Part shown: one piece after another, positions 24,089 through 31,793 of the stretch
Layout of the letters: each line of letters opens with the position of its first letter
How positions within the stretch are numbered: the first letter of the stretch is position 1
DNA from: Chloroflexota bacterium
Lineage (GTDB): Bacteria > Chloroflexota > Limnocylindria > P2-11E > CF-107
DNA length: 54,923 nucleotides
Direction of reading: 5' to 3'
Assembly (NCBI GenBank): GCA_005881435.1
Contig: VBHP01000091.1
Span: 1 to 54,923, forward strand
Made by a program: the position numbers and the translations under genes
Notes under the pieces: model-generated
Told to the model about the DNA's origin: nothing
Databases searched by the model: none
Seen by the model: only the letters and a program-made list of their open reading frames with translations

Positions 24089-25088
24089 TGGTCTGATCCT
24101 GCTGGCGATCGTCGTGATCCTCGCGGTCTCATTCGATTTCATCAACGGCTTTCACGACACCGCGAACGCCATCGCCACGGTCATCGCCACGCGCGTACTG
24201 AAGCCCTGGCAGGCGATCCTGATGGCCGGCGGACTCAACTTCGTCGGCGCGCTCACCGGGACCGCGGTCGCGGCGACCGTGGGAAAGGGAATCCTCGACC
24301 CGACCGAGGTGACGCAGCCGATCGTCATGGCGGCGCTCGTAGGCGCCATCTGCTGGAACTTATTGACGTGGTATTACGGCATTCCGTCGAGCTCCAGCCA
24401 CGCCCTTGTCGGTGGCCTCGTCGGCGCCGGGATCGCCGCCGACGGCCTCGGCGCCCCGCTGTGGGGGACGATCGGGCAAAAGACCGTCCTCCCGTTCGTC
24501 GTCTCTCCGCTGATCGGTTTCGCCGTCGCGTTCGTCGGGATGATCGTGGTGCTCAACATGTTCCAGCGGGCCAGCCGTTTTTCCATGGGCGCGATCTTCG
24601 GACGGGCGCAGCTGCTCTCCTCCGCGTTCATGGCGTACAGCCACGGCGGCAACGACGCGCAAAAGACGATGGGCGTCATCACGCTGGCGCTCGTCTCGTA
24701 CGGCGCGATCCCGCGGGAGACATTCCAGGTGCCGACGTGGGTCATCCTCACGTGCGCGGTCGCGATGGGCCTCGGCACCGCGGCGGGCGGCTGGCGGATC
24801 ATCCGCACAATGGGCACGAAGCTCACCCGCCTGGAGCCAGTTCGCGGTTTCGTGGCCGAGACCGCCGCCGGAATGATCATCGAGATCGCTTCTCGTCAGG
24901 GCTTCCCGCTCTCGACGACGCACGTGATCGGCTCGACGATCCTCGGTGTGGGCGCGACGCGCGGCGCGTCCGCGGTGAGATGGAATGTCGCCGGGAACAT
25001 CGTCACGGCGTGGATCATCACCATTCCGGCCGCGGCGACGGTGGCATTCGTCTCGTACCGCATCCTCGCGCTGTTCGGACTTCGCTGA
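24081..25088 (+). CDS. pit: PiT-family inorganic phosphate permease
   Basis: A 335-residue membrane protein with about ten helices. The duplicated PiT signature is visible: F-D-F-I-N-G-F-H-D-T-A-N-A-I-A-T near the N-terminus and A-Y-S-H-G-G-N-D-A-Q-K-T-M-G in the second half. The P-S-S-S-S-H-A-L and L-S-T-T-H-V re-entrant segments are also present. It imports phosphate (as a metal-phosphate complex in known members) by proton symport and would also admit arsenate. It is cotranslated with DUF47 and followed 47 nt later by an arsenate reductase-like gene. Confidence 0.94.
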   Translation: MDSGLILLAIVVILAVSFDFINGFHDTANAIATVIATRVLKPWQAILMAGGLNFVGALTGTAVAATVGKGILDPTEVTQPIVMAALVGAICWNLLTWYYGIPSSSSHALVGGLVGAGIAADGLGAPLWGTIGQKTVLPFVVSPLIGFAVAFVGMIVVLNMFQRASRFSMGAIFGRAQLLSSAFMAYSHGGNDAQKTMGVITLALVSYGAIPRETFQVPTWVILTCAVAMGLGTAAGGWRIIRTMGTKLTRLEPVRGFVAETAAGMIIEIASRQGFPLSTTHVIGSTILGVGATRGASAVRWNVAGNIVTAWIITIPAAATVAFVSYRILALFGLR

Positions 25089-25135
25089 CGACGTTGACCG
25101 CTTTGTATGACCCGGCGTGACGCGCGAGTCTTCCC

Positions 25136-25534
25136 ATGGCGCCTAACAAGACGCGCGTCCTCTTCCTTTGCGTCCACAACAGCGCCCGATCGCAGATGGC
25201 CGAGGGTCTGCTGCGCCGGCTTGGCGGCGACCGCTTCGAGGTCGTGAGCGCTGGGGTCGAGGCGACCTTCGTCAAACCGCTCGCGATCCAGGCCATGCGC
25301 GAGATCGGGATCGACATCTCCGCACAGCGGTCGAAGAGCGTCGAGGAGCTGATGAACGACGAGTTCGATACGGTCGTGACCGTGTGCGGCGAGTACGAGT
25401 CCTGCCCGATCCCGCCAAAGAACAAGCGCCTGCGGCACTGGCCGTTCGAGGACCCCTCGCGCGGCGAAGGCATCGAGGCCTACCGCAACGTCCGTGATGG
25501 GCTCAAGCGCATGATCGAGATCGAGCTGCTGTAA
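25136..25534 (+). CDS. arsC: Arsenate reductase (thioredoxin-coupled type, LMW-PTP fold)
   Basis: A 132-residue protein. The P-loop C-V-H-N-S-A-R-S-Q holds nucleophile Cys12. The resolving pair lies in V-C-G-E-Y-E-S-C-P, matching the Cys triad of thioredoxin-dependent ArsC (Cys10/82/89 in known enzymes). The late W-P-F-E-D-P carries the general-acid Asp. It reduces arsenate to arsenite using thioredoxin. Its place directly after a PiT permease makes sense because that route admits arsenate. No arsenite efflux gene is adjacent; the ArsR gene at 38.9 kb is distant. Confidence 0.9.
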   Translation: MAPNKTRVLFLCVHNSARSQMAEGLLRRLGGDRFEVVSAGVEATFVKPLAIQAMREIGIDISAQRSKSVEELMNDEFDTVVTVCGEYESCPIPPKNKRLRHWPFEDPSRGEGIEAYRNVRDGLKRMIEIELL

Positions 25535-25571
25535 GCGGAACCGTCGCCGGCGCCGCCGCGTTATCTGCGCG

Positions 25572-25961
25572 ATGGCACAACTCCGCATGGTCCTGCTCGC
25601 CGCGCTGCTGATCGCGGGCGCGTGCGGCAGTGCGGCCGGCGGCGATCCCTCGCCGACGATCGGCACCAGTGTCGTGGTGACGATGGCGTCAGACCGCCAG
25701 ACCGTGACCGCGCATGTCGGCGACCACATTCAGATCGCGCTAGGCGACACCTACAGCTGGCAGCTCGATCCGCCTGACGGCGTCGTCCTCGTTCATCCGC
25801 TGCAGAACTACATGCTCGTGCGCGGCACCCAGGCGATCTGGCTCGCCGGTACGGCGGGCCGCTCTGCGCTACACGCCACGGGGACGGCGGTGTGCGCAAG
25901 CGGGCAGCCGTGTCCGATGTTCGCCGTTCTTTTCAGCGCCGACGTCATCGTCCTCCCGTAG
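25572..25961 (+). CDS. Hypothetical lipoprotein, weak chagasin/I42-like features
   Basis: A 129-residue lipoprotein with a signal peptide ending in the lipobox I-A-G-A-C. The mature part reads as beta-strands, with V-G-D-H-I-Q-I-A-L...Y-S-W-Q-L and a final A-V-L-F-S-A-D-V-I-V-L. The G-D-x-I-x-I-x-L...Y-x-W pattern recalls chagasin-type cysteine protease inhibitors (I42), but the match is short. Two Cys (C-A-S-G-Q-P-C) may form a disulfide. It begins 37 nt after arsC and may have its own promoter (TTATCT 5 nt before the ATG). Confidence 0.7.
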   Translation: MAQLRMVLLAALLIAGACGSAAGGDPSPTIGTSVVVTMASDRQTVTAHVGDHIQIALGDTYSWQLDPPDGVVLVHPLQNYMLVRGTQAIWLAGTAGRSALHATGTAVCASGQPCPMFAVLFSADVIVLP

Positions 25962-25977
25962 CCCTCGCGACGGCAGG

Positions 25978-27228
25978 TCAGCTCGCTGCCTGTTCGGGGA
26001 CGAAGGTAAATGATTTGAGAAGCCGCAAACCAAGGAGTCCGGCCAGCACAAGCAAGGATCCACCGAGTCCGTAGACCAGTTCAATTCCGAAGGCCTGCAC
26101 GATTACGCCGCCGATCGCGAGCGACAGGAGTTGCATGACACTCCAATCGACGTCGAGCAACGTGAACGCGCGTCCTCGCATGGACTCCGGTATGACGTTC
26201 TGGATGGTCGAGTTGAAAACGACCATTCCCGTCGAAGTGTTGAGCCCGTACACGAATAGGATCGCCAACGCGATCGGGAATGGTGTGATGATCGCCAGCA
26301 GGATGTCGCCGATGCCGCGGATCACATACGGGATGAAAAGCCACCCTGCGTTTCGGTAATCGGCGGTAAGGGCATTGGGGATGAGCGGTCCGATCAGCGC
26401 CCCGACGCCGATGGCAGCGATCAGCCAGGCGAAACCTTCAGGTGGCTGATGCAGATGGCGTTCCGACAGCACCACGAGCATCGCTCCGGTGGCGCCGACC
26501 GCGAGCGATGCGATGGATTGGACCAGCAGCAGCCGGGACATGAGGTAGTTCCGCCGCGCGTAAGCGAAGCCGACGAGAGCATCGGAGAAGTACGAGCGCA
26601 GTCCGCTTTTGCCATCCGAGATCTGTCCAGCATGTGCCGGAATGTGAAGCCGAGCGATGAGAGCCGCCGAGAAGACGAAGCTCCCCGCATTCAACGCGAA
26701 AGCTGGTGCTGTGCCGACGACGGCGATCACGCCACCGGCGATTGAGGCACCGACGATCTGTACCAGCTGCGTCGTTGACCAGGACACAGAGTTGGCCGCC
26801 AGTCGCTGCTCGGGCGTGGTGAGCACCGGTATGACAGCGTTGGTCGTCGGATTGAAGAAGACGCCGCCGGCCGAAAGACCCGCGGCGACGACGTAGGCGT
26901 GCCAGACGCCCTGCGGCCAGATGAGCGTAACGACCAGCGCCGCACGAAATAGGTCCGCACCAATGAGTACGGACTTCCGATCAAAGCGATCGATGACGAC
27001 GCCGGCTATTGGTCCGAGAACGAGGACCGGGATGATCTCTGTCGCGACGAGACCAGCGACGGCAAGCCCTTGTCCCGACAATTCAAAGACAAGAACGACC
27101 AGCGCGATGTAATGGAGAGTGTCTCCGAAGTTCGATACGAGCTGCCCGAGCCATAACGGGAAATACCGCGGGCTCCGGACGATGGAGGCATAGTCGGTGC
27201 CGACGCGACGTATCGCGGTAAGCGCCAT
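25978..27228 (-). CDS. MFS transporter (MFS_3/EntS-like)
   Basis: A 416-residue transporter with twelve predicted helices, from the ATG at 27228 (preceded by GACAAT 6 nt upstream). It has P-L-W-L-G-Q-L-V-S-N-F-G-D, G-P-I-A-G-V-V-I-D-R-F-D-R-K (motif A) and a second R-G-R-A-F-T-L repeat, typical of EntS/macrolide-efflux-like drug or siderophore exporters. Its codons use visibly more A/T at third positions than the flanking genes, hinting at recent acquisition. It is divergent from another MFS gene 59 nt away and faces the lipoprotein gene tail-to-tail. Confidence 0.9.
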   Translation of the reverse strand: MALTAIRRVGTDYASIVRSPRYFPLWLGQLVSNFGDTLHYIALVVLVFELSGQGLAVAGLVATEIIPVLVLGPIAGVVIDRFDRKSVLIGADLFRAALVVTLIWPQGVWHAYVVAAGLSAGGVFFNPTTNAVIPVLTTPEQRLAANSVSWSTTQLVQIVGASIAGGVIAVVGTAPAFALNAGSFVFSAALIARLHIPAHAGQISDGKSGLRSYFSDALVGFAYARRNYLMSRLLLVQSIASLAVGATGAMLVVLSERHLHQPPEGFAWLIAAIGVGALIGPLIPNALTADYRNAGWLFIPYVIRGIGDILLAIITPFPIALAILFVYGLNTSTGMVVFNSTIQNVIPESMRGRAFTLLDVDWSVMQLLSLAIGGVIVQAFGIELVYGLGGSLLVLAGLLGLRLLKSFTFVPEQAAS

Positions 27229-27274
27229 CTCGCGATTGTCGCGCGTGATGCGGTGGACGACCGGATCGCGACCG

Positions 27275-27280
27275 TACACT
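27275..27280 (+). promoter_or_regulatory. Predicted -10 element of MFS gene at 27288
   Basis: TACACT ends 7 nt before the GTG start, the same geometry as the marR and exporter promoters. No ribosome site is visible. Predicted leaderless start. Confidence 0.4.
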
Positions 27281-27287
27281 CGCGCTC

Positions 27288-28535
27288 GTGCGCCGCACGC
27301 TGCACTACGGCTTCATCGTCGTCGCCGTCGTCTTCGCCGCGCTCGTCGTCTCGGCCGCCGTCCGTGGCGCGGCCGGCGTGCTGATCGCGCCCCTCGAGGC
27401 CGAGTTCGGCTGGGACCGCGCGTCGATCTCGCTGGCGGTCGGCATCGGCATCCTGGCCTTCGGTCTCGGCGCGCCGCTGGGCGGCACGCTCATCGCCCGC
27501 TTCGGGACGCGCGGTCTCTTCATCGCCGGCGTGCTGCTTCTGACGGTCGGCACGGCGGCGCTGACCTTCGTGCGCGAGCTGTGGCAGTTCTTCGCGCTGT
27601 ACGGGATCGTGCTCGGGCTCGGCACCGGCGCCGTCAGCCAGGCGACCGCGACCACGATCGCGGCCCGCTGGTTCCGCTCGCACCGCGGCCTCGTCATCGG
27701 CCTTTTCGGCGCCGCGACGTCCGCCGGGCAGCTGGTGTTCATTCCGTCGATGACCGCGCTCACCGCGAGCTCAGGCTGGCGCAGCGGCGTATTGCTGCTT
27801 GCCGCTGTCGCGGCCGTTGCGCTCGTGCCTTTGGCACTTTTCCTCCGCGAGCGCCCCGCGGATGCGGGCACCCGCGCGTTCGGTGAGGGCGAGTTGGTCT
27901 CGGTCGCGGAGCGCGCCGAGGACGCGCGTCACACGCCGGTCCGCACCGCGCTTCGGACCGCGGATTTCTGGCTGCTGGCGGGATCGTTCTTCGTCTGTGG
28001 CTACACCTCGAACGGCCTCGTCGGTACCCATCTCATTCCCCATGCCCTGGATCACGGCTTCACCGCTGTGACGGCGGGGAGCGCGGTCGGGCTGATGGGC
28101 GGCATGAACATCGTCGGCACGCTCGCGTCGGGCTGGCTCTCGGATCGCTTCGACAACCGCAAGCTGCTCGCGGCGTATTACGGCTTTCGGGCGATCTCGA
28201 TCGCCTGGCTGCCGTTCATCTTCGAGTACCAGTGGCTGTTCCTATTCGCCGTCGTGTATGGACTGGATTGGATCGCCACCGTGCCGCCGACGGTGAATCT
28301 CACCGCCGCGCGGTTCGGGCAGGCCTCGCTCGGCACGCTGTACGGGCTGATCTTCTTCTCGCACATGGTCGGCGCGGCCCTCGCGGCCTACGCCGGCGGT
28401 TTCTTCCGCGAGACCCTCGGCGACTACCACCTGATCTTCCTCTCGGCGGCGATCCTCGGATTCATCGCCGTCACGCTGGCACTCCGCATCAGCACCGGCG
28501 GCGCCCGCGTGGTGGAGCCCGCTCCGGCTTACTAG
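27288..28535 (+). CDS. MFS transporter (oxalate/monocarboxylate type)
   Basis: A 415-residue transporter with twelve helices, from the GTG at 27288, 7 nt after TACACT (probable leaderless start). A large loop sits between helices 6 and 7 (R-E-R-P-A-D-A-G...A-E-D-A-R-H-T-P). The L-R-T-A-D-F-W-L-L-A motif at helix 7 is common in OFA/monocarboxylate-type MFS proteins. S-G-W-L-S-D-R-F-D-N-R-K is the second-half motif A. It likely exchanges or imports a small carboxylate; the substrate is not determined. The stop overlaps the convergent gene by 4 nt. Confidence 0.9.
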   Translation: MRRTLHYGFIVVAVVFAALVVSAAVRGAAGVLIAPLEAEFGWDRASISLAVGIGILAFGLGAPLGGTLIARFGTRGLFIAGVLLLTVGTAALTFVRELWQFFALYGIVLGLGTGAVSQATATTIAARWFRSHRGLVIGLFGAATSAGQLVFIPSMTALTASSGWRSGVLLLAAVAAVALVPLALFLRERPADAGTRAFGEGELVSVAERAEDARHTPVRTALRTADFWLLAGSFFVCGYTSNGLVGTHLIPHALDHGFTAVTAGSAVGLMGGMNIVGTLASGWLSDRFDNRKLLAAYYGFRAISIAWLPFIFEYQWLFLFAVVYGLDWIATVPPTVNLTAARFGQASLGTLYGLIFFSHMVGAALAAYAGGFFRETLGDYHLIFLSAAILGFIAVTLALRISTGGARVVEPAPAY

Positions 28536-28975
28536 GGTCCGAAGAAACGCTTGCGCAGGTCTTCGAGCTGCTGCCGCAGCTGGTCGAGCGCTCCCGGTAC
28601 GCCCTGCGGCGCGATCTCGACCTCGCCGGTGTCGCGATTCAGGCGCAGCTGGTCGCCCGGTCCGACGGCCGCTTTGACCGCGGAGCGCTTCGCCGTGATG
28701 GTGAAGACGACGACGTCGTCTTCGGGAACGACGGAGGCGACGCGCAGCTTGCCGTTCGGCATGGCTCTGATGACCGCGCGCACGTCGGCGTCGGTGGCGA
28801 GGTCGGGTCCCTCTTTTGGCAGAACGTTGTGCACCGTGCGGCCGACGGCGTCGAAGAACTCGCCCGGGATCCGCGAGGCTGACGACAGCGCCCCGATGGC
28901 GACGACTGATACCACGATGACGACGACCAGCCCGATCGTGAATTGCATCGCCCAGAGCGGTACGAATCGACGCAT
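28532..28975 (-). CDS. Membrane-anchored hypothetical protein
   Basis: A 147-residue protein from the ATG at 28975; the longer frame upstream lacks a plausible N-terminus. A single helix spans about residues 11-33. A mostly polar, probably external domain follows with D-V-V-V-F-T-I-T and R-L-N-R-D-T-G-E-V strands and a C-terminal amphipathic helix (L-D-Q-L-R-Q-Q-L-E-D-L-R-K-R). No family recognised. It is convergent with the MFS gene and divergent from a tiny membrane ORF. Confidence 0.7.
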   Translation of the reverse strand: MRRFVPLWAMQFTIGLVVVIVVSVVAIGALSSASRIPGEFFDAVGRTVHNVLPKEGPDLATDADVRAVIRAMPNGKLRVASVVPEDDVVVFTITAKRSAVKAAVGPGDQLRLNRDTGEVEIAPQGVPGALDQLRQQLEDLRKRFFGP

Positions 28976-29095
28976 CGCGCGACTGTGCCACGGCGCGGGT
29001 GACGGCGAATCTGCCGCTTGGGGGTAGGCGGGGCTGTTTTCTCGGGTCGCGGCCGAGCAGACCAGCCGTGGCACGCCGGTTGCACAAGCGAGGGC

Positions 29096-29287
29096 GTGCT
29101 GATCTTCGCTCTGGGCCTCTGTGTCGGCGTTGTCCTCGGGACGATCATCGTCGGCTTCCTCGCCGTCAGCGCCTACGACCGCGGTTTCGACGACGCCCTG
29201 GAGCGCCGCGGCGACCGGATCGCCGAGCTGCGGGCGCGGCACATCGCCGTCGCGCGCCGGCTGCGCGATCGCGCCCGCGCCTCCTAG
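29096..29287 (+). CDS. Very small membrane protein, hypothetical
   Basis: Sixty-three residues from the GTG at 29096. One N-terminal hydrophobic helix (about 2-23) is followed by Y-D-R-G-F-D-D-A-L-E and a basic amphipathic helix rich in Arg. The layout (anchor plus charged cytosolic helix) is plausible for a real small protein, and 37 nt separate it from yvcK. No family recognised; no good ribosome site is visible. Confidence 0.5.
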   Translation: MLIFALGLCVGVVLGTIIVGFLAVSAYDRGFDDALERRGDRIAELRARHIAVARRLRDRARAS

Positions 29288-29312
29288 CTAGAGCAGCTTT
29301 CTGACGCGGCGC

Positions 29313-29318
29313 GACAAT
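29313..29318 (+). promoter_or_regulatory. Predicted -10 element of yvcK
   Basis: GACAAT ends 6 nt before the ATG of yvcK, with no Shine-Dalgarno sequence between. This suggests a leaderless transcript for the yvcK-argF operon. The match lacks the first T of the consensus. Confidence 0.35.
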
Positions 29319-29324
29319 CTCTGA

Positions 29325-30338
29325 ATGTCCTCTCTGAAGGTCGTTGTCGTCGGCGGCGGTCTCGGCGCACCTCTGGTCATGCGCGGCTTGCGCGAGCGCG
29401 AATGTGACCTCACCGGGCTCATCGCCGTGACCGACTCCGGCCGCTCGACGGGAAAGATCCGCATCGCCCTCGACGTGCCGGCTCCGGGCGACATCCGCAA
29501 CGCGCTCACCGTCCTCGCCGACGGCGATCCGACGCTGATCGCGCTGATGCAGCACCGCTTCGCGACCGAGCGCAGCGAGGATCTCGACGGCATGGCCTTC
29601 GGCAATCTGTTCCTGGCGGCGCTGACGCAGCAGGAGGGCTCCTTCCTACGGGCGGTGGAGGAGGCGAGCCGGCTGCTTCGGCTGCGGGGCCGGGTCCTGC
29701 CGGTCACGCTCTACAACACGCACCTGTGCGCCGAGCTCGCCGACGGCACGGTCGTCGAGGGCGAGGTGAACGTCCGCGGCGTGGACAAGGCGCCGATACG
29801 CCGGCTGTACCTCTCGGAGGACGGCGTGGAGCCGGTGCATGGCGCGATCGAGGCCATCGCCGAGGCCGACCTCATCGTGCTCGGGCCGGGAAGCCTGTAC
29901 ACGACGGTCTGCGCGTGCCTGCTGGTGAAAGGGATCTCGCGCGCGATCGCGCACAGCGATGCGCTCGTGGTGTACGCCGCGAACACCACACGACACCCCG
30001 GTCAGACGGACACGCTATCGCTGAGCGACCATGTCGCCGAGGTGTTGCACTACGTCGGCGGCGCCGGGGTCGACGTCGTCCTGGTGAACGACGATCCGCC
30101 GCCCGAGAAGCTGCGCGAGCACTACGCGCGGCAGGGCCTCGTGTATCTGGAGCCAAACGAAGCCGAGCTGGAACGCATCCGTGCCCTCGGTGTCGAGCCG
30201 GTGCTGGCGCCGGTCATCGACAAGTGGAGCCCGCCGCGAGAGCTGTGGAAGAAGTTCGACACCATCCGCCACCACCCCGAACGAGTCGCGGACGCGCTGC
30301 TGCGTCTATACGCTGAACGGCGGGTGGCCGCCGCATGA
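29325..30338 (+). CDS. yvcK: YvcK/CofD-superfamily gluconeogenesis-factor protein
   Basis: A 337-residue cytosolic protein. The N-terminal V-V-V-G-G-G-L-G and I-A-V-T-D-S-G-R-S-T-G are the nucleotide-sugar binding loops (known homologues have T-D-D-G-G-S-S-G). A-P-G-D-I-R-N-A-L and G-N-L-F-L-A-A-L follow in family order. In Firmicutes and Actinobacteria YvcK binds UDP-GlcNAc and is tied to peptidoglycan precursor supply and PASTA-kinase signalling; a PASTA kinase lies 6 kb away. The ATG is 6 nt after GACAAT, so possibly leaderless. It overlaps argF by 4 nt. Confidence 0.88.
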   Translation: MSSLKVVVVGGGLGAPLVMRGLRERECDLTGLIAVTDSGRSTGKIRIALDVPAPGDIRNALTVLADGDPTLIALMQHRFATERSEDLDGMAFGNLFLAALTQQEGSFLRAVEEASRLLRLRGRVLPVTLYNTHLCAELADGTVVEGEVNVRGVDKAPIRRLYLSEDGVEPVHGAIEAIAEADLIVLGPGSLYTTVCACLLVKGISRAIAHSDALVVYAANTTRHPGQTDTLSLSDHVAEVLHYVGGAGVDVVLVNDDPPPEKLREHYARQGLVYLEPNEAELERIRALGVEPVLAPVIDKWSPPRELWKKFDTIRHHPERVADALLRLYAERRVAAA

Positions 30339-31261
30339 TCGCCTCCATTCGCCGGCACCTCGTCTCGGTCAACGACCTCGACGCCGCGGACATTGAGGAT
30401 CTCCTCGGGAACGCGGCGCAGCTGAAGCGCGACCGCCGGCCGTCGCCGCCGCCGCTGTCGGGTAGGGTTGCGGCGCTGATCTTCGAGAAGCCAAGCCTTC
30501 GAACGCGCATGTCATTCGACGTCGCGATGTACGAGCTCGGCGGGCACGCGGTGTACCTCTCTCCGGCGGAGGTCGGTCTCGGTCGCCGCGAAAGCGTGGC
30601 CGACGTCGCACGCGTCGTCAGCCGGTACTCGGACATCGCGATCCTGCGGACCTTCGCGCACGAGACGATGGAAGAGTTCGCGCGCTATTCCACCGTGCCC
30701 ATCGTCAACGGCCTCTCCGATCTGGAGCATCCCTGTCAGGGTCTGTCGGACCTGTTCACGCTGGCCGAAGCGAAGGGCCGGCTACGAAACCTCACGCTGG
30801 CGTACGTCGGCGACGGGAACAATGTCGCGAACGCGTTGGTGCTCTGCGCCGCGAAGACGGGCCTGCGTCTGCGGATCGCCTGTCCGGAAGGGTACGAGCC
30901 CGATCCGCGCTACCTTGCGCGGGCGCGCGAGGAAGAGGCCGATCTCGTCATCTACCACGACGCGCGGCAAGCCGTCGACGGCGCCGACGCGATCTACACC
31001 GACGTGTGGACCTCGATGGGGCAGGAGGCCGAATACGAGCGCCGCCGGCACGCCTTCCACGGTTTCCAAGTGAACGCGCAGCTGCTGGCGCTGGCGCGAC
31101 CGGATGCCATCGTGCTGCACGACCTGCCGGCGCACCGCGGCGAGGAGATCACCGACGACGTCATGGACGGGCCGCAGAGCGTCGTGTTCGAGCAGGCCGA
31201 AAATCGTCTGCACATGCAGAAGGCGATCCTGATCGCGCTGCTCGGTCGCATCAATGGCTGA
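30335..31261 (+). CDS. argF: Ornithine carbamoyltransferase
   Basis: A 308-residue enzyme making citrulline from ornithine and carbamoyl phosphate in arginine synthesis. The carbamoyl-phosphate loop is F-E-K-P-S-L-R-T-R. H-P-C-Q is present, as are the S-M-G-Q-E ornithine loop and D-V-W-T. The usual H-C-L-P motif reads H-D-L-P here, with Asp263 in place of the Cys that lines the ornithine site. It is coupled to yvcK (ATGA) and overlaps the following zinc-ribbon gene by 8 nt. No other arginine gene is in view. ArgF is the best assignment, but another carbamoyltransferase specificity is conceivable. Confidence 0.9.
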   Translation: MIASIRRHLVSVNDLDAADIEDLLGNAAQLKRDRRPSPPPLSGRVAALIFEKPSLRTRMSFDVAMYELGGHAVYLSPAEVGLGRRESVADVARVVSRYSDIAILRTFAHETMEEFARYSTVPIVNGLSDLEHPCQGLSDLFTLAEAKGRLRNLTLAYVGDGNNVANALVLCAAKTGLRLRIACPEGYEPDPRYLARAREEEADLVIYHDARQAVDGADAIYTDVWTSMGQEAEYERRRHAFHGFQVNAQLLALARPDAIVLHDLPAHRGEEITDDVMDGPQSVVFEQAENRLHMQKAILIALLGRING

Positions 31262-31718
31262 GCGCGTCATCCTCAACGACTGCTGCGAGGACTGGATCAT
31301 CGAGTGGGGGCCGTTCTACGACAAGGGCATGGGCTTCTCCTGTCCGGAGTGCGGGACCGCTTGGCGCGCCGAGGGCGAGGCCCGCTTCCGGCGCGTCGAC
31401 GACGAACAGATCTTCCGGCGCCGCGATCGGCGGGCCGGCGTTGGCGCATTTCCGTACCTCGGCTCGGAAGATGGCATCGAGCCGCTGACCGAGCGGTGCT
31501 GCGCGAAGATCCTGCTGTCGCAGGGCGCGCGCATGGAACCCGGCGACTTCACCTGTCCGGTGTGCCGGACCGAATGGCGCGTCGCGTCGGCGCGGCTGCA
31601 CGGCCTGCGCCTGCCGACGTTCTCCAAGCGCGGCCTGCATGAGCCGCTCACGCTGCAGCAAGGCCGCACCCGCACCTTCCTTGTCGGCGTCTCGCACTAC
31701 TCGCCGCCGCGCGAATGA
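31254..31718 (+). CDS. Twin zinc-ribbon-like protein, hypothetical
   Basis: A 154-residue soluble protein with a duplicated Cys pattern: C10-C11, then C30-P-E-C33; and C82-C83, then C101-P-V-C104. Each half is followed by T-x-W-R. The C-C-x(17-18)-C-P-x-C arrangement looks like two zinc ribbons or one intertwined pair. The middle is basic (R-R-R-D-R-R). It starts inside the end of argF and its stop overlaps an ATG at 31715 that probably was the folP start. No family recognised. Nucleic-acid or protein binding is inferred from composition only. Confidence 0.75.
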   Translation: MAERVILNDCCEDWIIEWGPFYDKGMGFSCPECGTAWRAEGEARFRRVDDEQIFRRRDRRAGVGAFPYLGSEDGIEPLTERCCAKILLSQGARMEPGDFTCPVCRTEWRVASARLHGLRLPTFSKRGLHEPLTLQQGRTRTFLVGVSHYSPPRE

Positions 31719-31793
31719 CCGCGCCGTTGGCGGTCTCGGGAGGGACCGACGGCCGCGGAGTTTGAGTGGGGAACGCGGACCTACCTTTTCGGT

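Noticed and set aside
25089-25135. Promoter for arsC (TTGACC at 25094)
   Set aside because: No -10 at proper spacing; read-through from pit is as likely.
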